Source: CAVYPR01 sp052145775 (lineage in GTDB: Bacteria > Actinomycetota > Acidimicrobiia > Acidimicrobiales > RAAP-2). From it: a stretch of DNA of 30,005 nt. The notes under the pieces are model-generated. The model saw nothing but the letters and a program-made list of their open reading frames with translations, did not search any database and was not told the origin of the DNA. The translations under genes and the position numbers were made by a program. The DNA is taken from NCBI GenBank assembly GCA_052145775.1, contig JBKQNY010000134.1, positions 1 through 30,005 on the forward strand, written 5' to 3'. This document shows, piece by piece, positions 18,209 through 25,024 of the stretch (the first letter of the stretch is position 1; each line of letters begins with the position of its first letter).

Positions 18209-18835
18209 GTGCCCAACCTCTGGGACCGCCCTGCCCACGCCGCCGGCTACCTCGCCCGGGCCCACGGCGTCCCCCACCGCACCGAGGGCGAGGGCGTGCT
18301 CGTGGCCGACCTCTCGGGGTGCCTGCCGGGCCGGCTGCTCGACCTGGGCTGCGGCGACGGGCGGCTGACCGAGCTCCTGCTCGCCGCCTACCCCGGCTCG
18401 GCCGCGGTGTGCGTGGACTTCTCCGAGACGATGCTGGCGGCCGCGGCCGGCCAGCTCGGCGGTGCCGCCGAGGTGGTCCGCCACGACCTCACCCGGCCGC
18501 TGCCGTCGGGCGGTCCGGCCGGCGGGCGGTTCGACGCGGTGGTGTCGTGCTTCGCCCTCCACCACCTCCCCGACGCCCGCAAGCGATCCCTCCTGGCCGA
18601 GGTGGCGGGCCAGCTCTCCCCCGGCGGGGTGGTGGCCAACCTCGACATCGTGGCCAGCCCCACCCCCGCCCTTCACACCCGCTGGCGCCAGGAGATGGGG
18701 ACGGACGACGACCCATCCGACCAGCTCTGCGACCTGGCCACCCAGCTGGTCTGGCTGGGCGAGGCCGGACTCGACGACGTCGACTGCATCTGGAAGTGGC
18801 GGAGCCTCGCCCTCATGCGGGGCCGGCGGACCTGA
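18209..18835 (+). CDS. Class I SAM-dependent methyltransferase
   Basis: 208-aa Rossmann-fold methyltransferase. Motif I is LLDLGCGDGRLTELLL (SAM-binding glycine loop), motif II the acidic end of CVDFSETMLAAA, motif IV DAVVSCFALHHL, followed by LSPGGVVANLD (post-motif). The family covers small-molecule methylation; the substrate is unknown. A CATGCT hexamer 6 nt before GTG 18209 could be a leaderless promoter. It is divergent from the P450 gene, so the two may serve one modification pathway, though that is only context. Its last 23 bp overlap the end of the oppositely oriented traG-like gene, which marks the border to the conjugation-gene region. Confidence 0.9.
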   Translation: MPNLWDRPAHAAGYLARAHGVPHRTEGEGVLVADLSGCLPGRLLDLGCGDGRLTELLLAAYPGSAAVCVDFSETMLAAAAGQLGGAAEVVRHDLTRPLPSGGPAGGRFDAVVSCFALHHLPDARKRSLLAEVAGQLSPGGVVANLDIVASPTPALHTRWRQEMGTDDDPSDQLCDLATQLVWLGEAGLDDVDCIWKWRSLALMRGRRT

Positions 18836-20465
18836 CCCGCGCCCCGCGCCGGCGGCCCGACCCGCCCCGTTCGGCCAGGCGCGGGTCGTCGAACCACGGC
18901 CGGAGCGCGAGGCGCGCCGGCGGGAGGGAGCCGTAGACGAGGACCCCGGTCGACGGCGCCAGGCGGCGGAGGGCCTCGGGCGCCAGCAGCGGCCGGCGGA
19001 CGGGCGAGGTCGTCACCGTCCGCGCGCCGCCGGGATTCTTGGTGACCGAGGGCACCAGCAGCTCCTCCTCGCCCACCAGGTGGCTGGCGTGGTCGAGGGT
19101 GCGGGGGTCCGAGGTCCCCGAGAGGAAGATCTTGGCCCGGTGGTTGTTCACGACGGTGGCCCCGCGCTCGCCGTAGCGGGCGGTGATCTGGGAGAGGTCC
19201 TGCCACACCGTGACCAGCTGGACGCCGTGGCCGGCGCAGGTGGCGGCCAGACCGTCCAGCTCGGCCAGGGGCGCGATGTTGGCGGCCTCGTCGAGCACCA
19301 CCAGAAGCGGTGGGTCGAGGGGACCCCCGGCCCGCCCCGACCGCTCGAACGCAGCCTCGAGGACCTGTTTGACCAGCGCGCAGAACACGGCCCGCAGCCG
19401 TCGCTGGTCGTGAGCCGGGGCGCAGAGGTAGAGGGTGTTCGAGCCGAGCAGGAGGGCGGCCGGGTCGACGTCCCCTGGGTCGACGCATCCGGCGTCGACG
19501 TCGGGAGGGGCGACGCCCCCGGGGCCGGCGGCGCGATGCGCGGAGGGACCGTCGGCGGATTGCGCGGCCGGCGTGCCGTAGGGCGGGGTGTCCGCCGGGT
19601 CCACGGCTCGGGGCCGGGATTCCCCCGCGGCGAACGGCTCGAGCACCGTCTCGGCGGTGGTGTAGACCGAGCTGCGCTGTCGGTCGTCGCGCTGCCAGGT
19701 GGCCCGCGCCGCCTGCAGGGCCTCGGGGACGCCGGTGGCCTCGAGGATCCCGGCCACCTCGGCCACCTCCTGGGTGTCGACCCACCGGACCACGTCGCCC
19801 ATGTCGAGCCCGGCGTGGGCCGCGGCGAACAGGAGCGGGGCCAGCAGCTTGGCCGCGGTGGCGTACCAGAACTCGCCGTCGGCCGTGGTGCCCGGCCCGC
19901 GCGTCACCTCGGTGAGATCCGACGCCACCCGGCGCGCCCCGGACCACGTCGCGCACACGGGGAGCGGGCTCCACCGACTGGCCGGCAACCCGGTCGCACC
20001 TCCGGGATCGAAGCACCACACCCGCCCGCAGGTCCGCCGCCAGCCCAGGGTGTCGCGCACCAGGTCGGTCTTGACGCTGGCCGCCAGCGCTGGGCCCTCC
20101 CACCCGAGGATGGCCGGCACGGCCAGGGCCGTCGTCTTCCCGCTCTGGGTGGGTCCCACCACGGCCACCGACTGGGCCGGCTCGCCGGCCAGGACCGTCC
20201 TCCCCGGCCTGGCACCACGGGTGGCCAGAGTGCCCAGCACGAGCCGGCCTGGTGGTGCGCCCCGCCCCCCCCGGGGGGCGGGCTGCCGGCGGGCTGCCCC
20301 TCCCGCCGAGCCGGGATCCGGGGGTCCCGGCCTCGCCGGCGATGCTGCGCCGCGCCGGGTCCGCCCGCCGGCGCGCCGGGGCGGAGGCCGGTGCCACGAG
20401 GCGGCCGCGGCCACCGCGGCCCCGGCCAGCGCGAGGCCTGCCCAGGCGGGGTGGGGCAGCGTCAT
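18813..20465 (-). CDS. TraG/VirD4-like conjugation coupling ATPase
   Basis: Type IV coupling protein-like ATPase, 550 aa, which in conjugative elements brings DNA to the transfer channel. One N-terminal hydrophobic segment (WAGLALAGAAVAAAA) is followed by an Arg/Pro-rich linker, then Walker A GPTQSGKTT (104-112), VKTDLVRDTLGWRR and VWCFDP (typical of the TraG/TraD family), Walker B LLVVLDEAANIAPL (387-400), and LVTVWQDLSQITARYG, which matches the TraM-recognition region. A low-complexity insertion rich in Asp/Pro/Ala (about 285-335) interrupts the domain. ATG 20465 overlaps the stop of the VirB4-like gene by 4 nt, so the two are coupled. A longer open frame upstream is only a shadow of that gene. 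No relaxase is present nearby, so the system looks partial. Confidence 0.88.
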   Translation of the reverse strand: MTLPHPAWAGLALAGAAVAAAASWHRPPPRRAGGRTRRGAASPARPGPPDPGSAGGAARRQPAPRGGRGAPPGRLVLGTLATRGARPGRTVLAGEPAQSVAVVGPTQSGKTTALAVPAILGWEGPALAASVKTDLVRDTLGWRRTCGRVWCFDPGGATGLPASRWSPLPVCATWSGARRVASDLTEVTRGPGTTADGEFWYATAAKLLAPLLFAAAHAGLDMGDVVRWVDTQEVAEVAGILEATGVPEALQAARATWQRDDRQRSSVYTTAETVLEPFAAGESRPRAVDPADTPPYGTPAAQSADGPSAHRAAGPGGVAPPDVDAGCVDPGDVDPAALLLGSNTLYLCAPAHDQRRLRAVFCALVKQVLEAAFERSGRAGGPLDPPLLVVLDEAANIAPLAELDGLAATCAGHGVQLVTVWQDLSQITARYGERGATVVNNHRAKIFLSGTSDPRTLDHASHLVGEEELLVPSVTKNPGGARTVTTSPVRRPLLAPEALRRLAPSTGVLVYGSLPPARLALRPWFDDPRLAERGGSGRRRGARVRSAGPA

Positions 20466-21760
20466 CCGACCATGGCCCGGTCGGTGTCGACGAGGGACCG
20501 CTCCATCGGCCCCAACAGGTGCTGGACGAGGAACGCCCGCCGCCCCACCTTCCACAGGGCCACTCCGCGGCGCAGGCGCGGGAGGAGCTCGGCCTCGGTC
20601 GAGGACAGCGAGAGCAGTTCGCGCGCCCCGGCCACCTCGCCCGGCGGCTGGGCGTAAACGACGCGGGTCTCCGAGTCCGACAGCAGGCCGCGGGCCAGCC
20701 CCACCTGCTCGGAGCCGGCTGCCCCCACTGCCTGGAGGTCCGACAGCCGGTGGAGGACGGCCACGTTGGCGACCCCGTAGGCGCGAGAGAACTTCCACGA
20801 TGCCTGCAACCAGCGGGCGACACCAAGATTCGCCAACACGGCCCAGCTTTCGTCCACCACCACAAGGGTGTGGACACTGCCGTCCCGTTTGCCGGAGGCC
20901 TGACGGGCCAGCGTCGCCTGCAACCAGGCGGTGGCGCACGCCATCAGTACCCCGAGGGCGGCCGAGTTGTACAGCGCCGAGAGGTCGAGCACCACTAGGG
21001 GGCCCGAGAGGTCCAAGCCTGGCGTGGTAGGACCGTCGAACATCCCACGCAGGTCCCCGTGGACCAGACGTCGCAGCTCGAGGGCGACGTCCCGGCCGTC
21101 CTCGAGCAAGGTCGCACGGTCGGTGCGTATGGCGCCGGCCGCCGCCGACGTCGGCTCCAGCATCGCCTCGACCACGGCCGGAAGGGTGGGCACCCGGCCC
21201 GGCCCTCCGACACTCGCCAATGCCAGGTCGACTGCCACACGCTCTCTGGGGAGGAGCCCTCGTCCGAGGCAAGCCGCGGCCAACGACGCCAGCAGCTCGA
21301 CCTGCCGGCCGTCCGCACCATCCCTGGTACCGCTGTCGGTGGTCGCGCCGGGACCTGGATCGAGCGGGTTCAGCCGGACCGCGCCGCCCGGACGCAGGGC
21401 GATCGGGACCGTCCCCCAAGCGGCCGCCAGCGCGCCGTATTCGCCCTTGGGGTCGACCACCCACGCACGGCGGCCGAAGACGGCCTGGCGCCAGAGGTAC
21501 GTCTTGACGAAGGCGCTCTTGCCCCTCCCGATCTGGCCGAAGACAATCATGTTCGGGTTGGAGACCACTCCCTGGGTGTAGAGCTCGAAAGGGTCGTAGA
21601 CGAAGGAGCCACCCAATAGGTCGTGGCCGATCAGGACGCCTCGGTGGCCGAGCCCTGACTCGGCAACGAGCGGGTAGGCGGCCCCGAGGTTGCGGGTGGT
21701 CACCTGGTGGGCGGGGACCCGCGGGCCGGTCCTCGGCCCACCGGCGAGGGGGAACGCCAT
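20462..21760 (-). CDS. VirB4/TraC-like conjugation ATPase (ATPase-domain form)
   Basis: ATPase that would power a type IV secretion/conjugation channel, about 432 aa. Walker A is VFGQIGRGKSAFVKT, followed by RRAWVVDPKGEYG, an RLNPLDPGP motif common in VirB4-like ATPases, and Walker B HTLVVVDESWAVLAN; QVGLARGLLSDSETRVVYAQ and a C-terminal KVGRRAFLVQHLL segment fit the family. It lacks the long N-terminal domain of classical VirB4, as in several actinobacterial elements where that part is a separate protein. Starts: ATG 21760 gives MAFPLAGGPRTG, conserved in the second copy; GTG 21781 is also open and conserved, so the start is uncertain. A damaged second copy of this gene lies at 26862-27767 in the same orientation. 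Confidence 0.88.
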   Translation of the reverse strand: MAFPLAGGPRTGPRVPAHQVTTRNLGAAYPLVAESGLGHRGVLIGHDLLGGSFVYDPFELYTQGVVSNPNMIVFGQIGRGKSAFVKTYLWRQAVFGRRAWVVDPKGEYGALAAAWGTVPIALRPGGAVRLNPLDPGPGATTDSGTRDGADGRQVELLASLAAACLGRGLLPRERVAVDLALASVGGPGRVPTLPAVVEAMLEPTSAAAGAIRTDRATLLEDGRDVALELRRLVHGDLRGMFDGPTTPGLDLSGPLVVLDLSALYNSAALGVLMACATAWLQATLARQASGKRDGSVHTLVVVDESWAVLANLGVARWLQASWKFSRAYGVANVAVLHRLSDLQAVGAAGSEQVGLARGLLSDSETRVVYAQPPGEVAGARELLSLSSTEAELLPRLRRGVALWKVGRRAFLVQHLLGPMERSLVDTDRAMVG

Positions 21761-21899
21761 CAGGGCCACCGTCCCCTCCACGTGTTATGTGCGCAGGCGC
21801 AAGTTGAGGTGGTCACCATCGACCCGGAACGGTCCGGGACGCTGGCGGCTACGCGCCCTCGTTCTGCCACATCAGCGCGGCACGTGCGGCAGCGACGCC
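20826..21899 (-). repeat. Large direct repeat, copy 1 (in the intact VirB4-like gene)
   Basis: Base-by-base comparison by eye shows this segment closely matches 26862-27905 in the same orientation, with a few small indels. It covers the N-terminal two-thirds of the VirB4-like gene plus about 120 bp of upstream sequence. Similarity stops at the agattcgcc on one side and near ggcagc on the other. Confidence 0.8.
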
Positions 21900-21969
21900 A
21901 ATCCGGCGAACCTTCCAAATGACACCACTTCAGGGGACTTGAACGATGCTCGGCAACCCGGGCTGGCGA

Positions 21970-22551
21970 CTACAGGTGTCGATTCCGGCGAGTGCTCTGG
22001 CGTGATTCACCTTCCGCTGGGGCCCCGACGAGCGGCTCGGAAACTTCTTGCGAGGGTACGTCGCTTGGTCCAGAGACGCCCAGCGCCTGAAAAAATGGGA
22101 CATCCGCGTCGAGATGCATCCGAGCCCCGACCTGAAGCGGCGCCGGGGCGATCAGAATCGGAAGCGAGGTGAGCCGGGTAGTCCGTGCCCTAACACCTGA
22201 GGAGAAGAGCCGGCCGGTCCGGCGGTGACGCTCAGAGCCCAGCACGATTGCATCGACGCCGCGCTCGTGAGCCGTCTCGGCGATGCGGCGAGCCACGTGG
22301 CGGTAAGAGGCCACCTGGACCGAGGCGCTGGCCCGCACACCGACCGCCTGGAGCCCGAGCACGGCGTCGCCGACCAGGGCCAGTGACTCCTCCTTGGTCA
22401 GCAGAGTCAACCCGCGTCCGGACACTTGGAGCTCATTGACGCACAGGACGTGGACCGAGGCCGAGCACCGCTGGGCCAACGCGGTGGCGAAGATGACGGC
22501 CACCTCGCTGCCCGGGGAGTCGTCGATTGCCAGGAGGAGCTTGTCGAACAT
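21970..22551 (-). CDS. Universal stress protein (UspA) family protein with C-terminal extension
   Basis: 193-aa protein with a UspA fold: first strand KLLLAIDDSPGSEVAVIFATALAQ, second strand SVHVLCVNE, GVRASASVQVASYRHVARRIAETAHERGVDAIVLGSERH, and the final segment TRLTSLPILIAPAP. The usual ATP-binding G-2X-G-9X-G(S/T) loop is recognisable only in degenerate form (LGSERHRRTGRLFSSG), so ATP binding is doubtful. The domain ends near residue 140; the remaining ~50 residues (LDADVPFFQALGVSG... TRRNRHL) are polar, probably disordered and unlike a standard USP. It is divergent from the amidotransferase gene. The 208 bp between it and the VirB4-like gene contain the conserved upstream part of the duplicated segment and no other clear gene. 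Confidence 0.8.
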   Translation of the reverse strand: MFDKLLLAIDDSPGSEVAVIFATALAQRCSASVHVLCVNELQVSGRGLTLLTKEESLALVGDAVLGLQAVGVRASASVQVASYRHVARRIAETAHERGVDAIVLGSERHRRTGRLFSSGVRARTTRLTSLPILIAPAPLQVGARMHLDADVPFFQALGVSGPSDVPSQEVSEPLVGAPAEGESRQSTRRNRHL

Positions 22552-22745
22552 TGCCGGTTCCGATGTCTTGAGGGTCTAGAAGTTTGTTTCGGAAATGTTA
22601 ACGCAGCCTGGGTTGAACCGGGCGGAAAACCAGCCTCGCCCAAAATCCTAGAGTTGGGCACTGCCGGAACCCGCCGGATCGCCGAGTCGTGAAAGGAGAC
22701 CGAGGCCCGGCCCGCCCACGGGCGGTCCCGAGCCTGCTGCTGCGA

Positions 22746-23477
22746 ATGCCGAACTGCCTGGTCATCCAGCACGTCGAGCCGGAGGCGGCCTTCGCCATCG
22801 AGACGGCCCTCACGGCCCGCGGGGTGACGGTCGACACGCGGAGGGTCTTCGCCGGCGACGCCGTCCCGGCAACGGCCGCGGGGTTCGACGGGCTGGTAGT
22901 GATGGGCGGCCCCATGTCGGCCGCGTCCGACCACGGCTTCCCGACCCGATCGGCCGAGCTGTCACTGCTGTCCGACGCCGTGCGGGCCGAGATCCCAACC
23001 TTCGGGGTCTGCCTGGGTGCCCAACTGCTGGCCGCCGCGGGTGGCGGCGCGGTGCTGCCCGGCGAAGGCGGGCCGGAGATCGGCTGGGGCCCGGTGGCCC
23101 TGGCCTCCTGCCGCGACGGCGACCGACTATTCAGCGATCTGCCAGACGAGCTCACCGTTCTGCACTGGCACGGTGAGACCTTCAAGATTCCGCCAGGCGG
23201 CGTGCGTATTGCCGGCAATCGGCGCTACACCAACCAGGCCTTCCGCCTGGGCGGCACCGCCTGGGGCGTGCAGTTCCACTTAGAGGTCAACTCCGAGGCG
23301 GTGGGCGAGTTCCTCGCCGCCTTCGGCGCGGACGCCGACGCTGTCCCGGGGGGTCCTGAGCTCATCGAGAAGTCCACCCCGGGCGCCGTCGAGGAGCTGC
23401 GACCGGCTCGCGATCTGGTCCTCGGCCGCTTCGCCGCCCTTGTGGGGGGCAGGACCGCCGGCCCGCTCCCCAGCTGA
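22746..23477 (+). CDS. Class I glutamine amidotransferase (GMP synthase-like domain)
   Basis: 243 aa from ATG 22746. Catalytic triad of class I amidotransferases: Cys89 in the nucleophile elbow FGVCLGAQLL, and His178 and Glu180 in WGVQFHLEV. DGLVVMGGPMSA (oxyanion strand) and LHWHGETFKIPPG are also typical of stand-alone GATase1 proteins. These hydrolyse glutamine or gamma-glutamyl amides; the exact substrate is not given by the sequence. Start: the chosen ATG gives the normal family N-terminus (NCLVIQHVEPE) but has no Shine-Dalgarno directly upstream; an in-frame GTG at 22689 with AAAGGAGA just after it is the alternative. It precedes the XRE-cupin/M24/permease operon by ~155 bp, and related amidotransferases are common in amine and gamma-glutamyl compound catabolism. 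Confidence 0.88.
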   Translation: MPNCLVIQHVEPEAAFAIETALTARGVTVDTRRVFAGDAVPATAAGFDGLVVMGGPMSAASDHGFPTRSAELSLLSDAVRAEIPTFGVCLGAQLLAAAGGGAVLPGEGGPEIGWGPVALASCRDGDRLFSDLPDELTVLHWHGETFKIPPGGVRIAGNRRYTNQAFRLGGTAWGVQFHLEVNSEAVGEFLAAFGADADAVPGGPELIEKSTPGAVEELRPARDLVLGRFAALVGGRTAGPLPS

Positions 23478-23597
23478 CCCCGCACCCTCTTTTGGCGCCG
23501 GCCATGTCGCCGGAGTGTCCCTACCGGTGCGGCGCGTCACGCCCTGGGTCGCCGGCGTTTCACCGCTGTTTCCAACTTGTGAACTGTGACAAAAGGT

Positions 23598-23614
23598 CTT
23601 GCCTCTAAGGCAAG
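23598..23614. promoter_or_regulatory. Palindromic operator upstream of the XRE-cupin gene
   Basis: Inverted repeat CTTGCCT-CTA-AGGCAAG (7+3+7, perfect arms). It overlaps the -35 box, the right place for a dimeric HTH repressor, most simply the XRE-cupin protein encoded just downstream. Confidence 0.75.
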
Positions 23615-23627
23615 TAGATCGCACAAT
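23599..23627 (+). promoter_or_regulatory. Promoter of the XRE-cupin operon
   Basis: -35 TTGCCT (23599-23604), 17-bp spacer, -10 CACAAT (23622-23627), then 6 nt to ATG 23634. Spacing is optimal for a housekeeping sigma factor and predicts a leaderless mRNA. Confidence 0.65.
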
Positions 23628-23633
23628 CCAGGC

Positions 23634-24230
23634 ATGGGAGTCGATGCCGCGCTCACCTCGATCGCCGAGAATCTCCACGAGCGTCGCATCCGGGCCGGGC
23701 TGACCCTCGACCAGCTGGCCCAGCGGACCGACCTCTCCACCGCTCACCTGTCGCGGATCGAGTCCGGCGACCGCCAGCCCTCGGTTGCAGCGCTGATCTC
23801 GCTGGCCCGGGCGCTCAGAGTCCCCGTTGGGGTTCTCCTGGGCGAGGGTAAGGAGGGCCCGGCAATCGCCGTCTACTCGAACGGCGAGCCGACCCATGAG
23901 GCGTCCGGGCTCACCGTGGCCAACTGCGGGGGTTTCCCGGGCTCGTCCACTATCGAGGCCCTCCGAATCACCATCGAGCCCGATCGCGTCCCCCCTGCCC
24001 CGTCGCGCCACCGCGGCGAGGAGTGGATCTATGTGCTCTCGGGCTGCCTGCGCCTGGAGTTCGACGGCGACGTCCGCACGCTTGAGTCCGGGAGCGCGGT
24101 CCACTTCGACGCCGAGCGGCCGCACCGCCTGGGGGCCGTCGGGCTCACTACCGAGGTTCTAGTGGTGGCGGCCGACGCGCCCGTCGAGAGCACCACCCGC
24201 GTCTTCACGTCAGAAATCACCGTCCACTAA
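23634..24230 (+). CDS. XRE-family transcriptional regulator with cupin sensor domain
   Basis: 198-aa two-domain regulator. N-terminal helix-turn-helix (about 5-65): IAENLHERRIRAGLTLDQLAQRTDLSTAHLSRIESGDRQPSVAALISLARAL is split over the classic helices, with the recognition helix at TAHLSRIESG. C-terminal cupin beta-barrel (about 110-185): HRGEEWIYVLSGCLRLEFDG and LESGSAVHFDAERPHRLG carry the two cupin motifs, with His and Glu residues that could bind a metal or ligand. Such XRE-cupin proteins typically control uptake and catabolism of amino acids, amines or sugars. It is first in a run with the M24 protein and the permease, and its promoter carries a palindrome, so autoregulation is likely. 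Start chosen by the leaderless promoter spacing. Confidence 0.92.
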   Translation: MGVDAALTSIAENLHERRIRAGLTLDQLAQRTDLSTAHLSRIESGDRQPSVAALISLARALRVPVGVLLGEGKEGPAIAVYSNGEPTHEASGLTVANCGGFPGSSTIEALRITIEPDRVPPAPSRHRGEEWIYVLSGCLRLEFDGDVRTLESGSAVHFDAERPHRLGAVGLTTEVLVVAADAPVESTTRVFTSEITVH

Positions 24231-24236
24231 GGAGGA
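24229..24236 (+). promoter_or_regulatory. Shine-Dalgarno of the M24 gene overlapping the preceding stop codon
   Basis: AAGGAGGA, spaced 7 nt from ATG 24243; the first two A bases belong to the TAA stop of the XRE-cupin gene. Suggests tight co-translation. Confidence 0.8.
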
Positions 24237-24242
24237 ACCCAC

Positions 24243-24938
24243 ATGGCAACCGACATGACCGTGATGACCGAACTCGAAGCCACCGGCGAGAAATTCTCGG
24301 TGGACCAGCTGCTCGACGTCCGGGCCCGCACCCGCAAGGCTGTCCACCTCATCGCCGCCCAGGTGAAACCGGGCATGGCCGAGGACGAAGCCAAAGAGGT
24401 GGCCCGGGAGACCCTACGGGGTCTGGGCATGCGGCGGGGCTGGCACCACATCATCGTGCGCTGCGGGCCCAACACCACCAAGGACTTCATGGCCCGTTCG
24501 GAGCCCGGGGTGGTGCTCGGGACAGACGACATCTTCTTCATCGACATCGGCCCGATCTACGAGGACACCGAAGGTGACGCCGGCGACACCTTCGTGCTCG
24601 GCTCGAACCCCGAACATCTTCGGGCCCAGCGCGAGGTGCGGATGATCTGGAACCAGGTGCGCGACCGGTGGTTCACCGAGGGAACAACCGGCGAGCAGCT
24701 CTACGACTACGCCACCGCCGCCGCCGAGAGCTACGGCTGGAAGCTCAATCTCGACCTCTCAGGGCACCGGCTGAGCGATTTCCCCCACTCGGCTCACTAC
24801 GACGGGCCGCTGGCCGAGGTGGCCTTCCGCCCGAACCCCAACCTGTGGGTGCTCGAGATCGCCATCGTCCACCCCGACGGCACGTTCGGGGCCTTCTATG
24901 AGGATCTCCTGCTGGAGGACCAGTCCTTCCCGGAGTGA
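24243..24938 (+). CDS. M24-family metallopeptidase-like protein (Xaa-Pro peptidase type)
   Basis: 231-aa pita-bread-fold protein. Metal ligands of the M24 family can be placed: D101 (FFIDIGP), D112 (EGDAGDTFVLG), H175 (DLSGHRLSDFPH), E205 (WVLEIAI) and E220 (AFYEDLLL), so the five-ligand set appears complete. The N-terminal creatinase-like domain of Xaa-Pro aminopeptidases is absent, as in short stand-alone M24 proteins, which include creatinase/ectoine-hydrolase-like members. Peptidase or amidinohydrolase activity is therefore an inference. It follows the regulator by 12 bp with an excellent AAGGAGGA whose first two bases are part of the regulator's TAA stop, so the genes are co-transcribed. 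Confidence 0.88.
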   Translation: MATDMTVMTELEATGEKFSVDQLLDVRARTRKAVHLIAAQVKPGMAEDEAKEVARETLRGLGMRRGWHHIIVRCGPNTTKDFMARSEPGVVLGTDDIFFIDIGPIYEDTEGDAGDTFVLGSNPEHLRAQREVRMIWNQVRDRWFTEGTTGEQLYDYATAAAESYGWKLNLDLSGHRLSDFPHSAHYDGPLAEVAFRPNPNLWVLEIAIVHPDGTFGAFYEDLLLEDQSFPE

Positions 24939-25024
24939 CCGGGCCCTCGGGGGGGTCGCTCGCACAAACGCAACGCCATATCCATCGTGACCATGTGAAA
25001 CCCCAAAAGAGGAGCAGTGACACC

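Noticed and set aside
18813..21464. 883-residue reading of the TraG-like frame beginning at 21464
   Set aside because: The first ~330 residues are the out-of-frame antisense-like shadow of the VirB4-like gene; the ATG at 20465 with the 4-nt overlap is the natural start.
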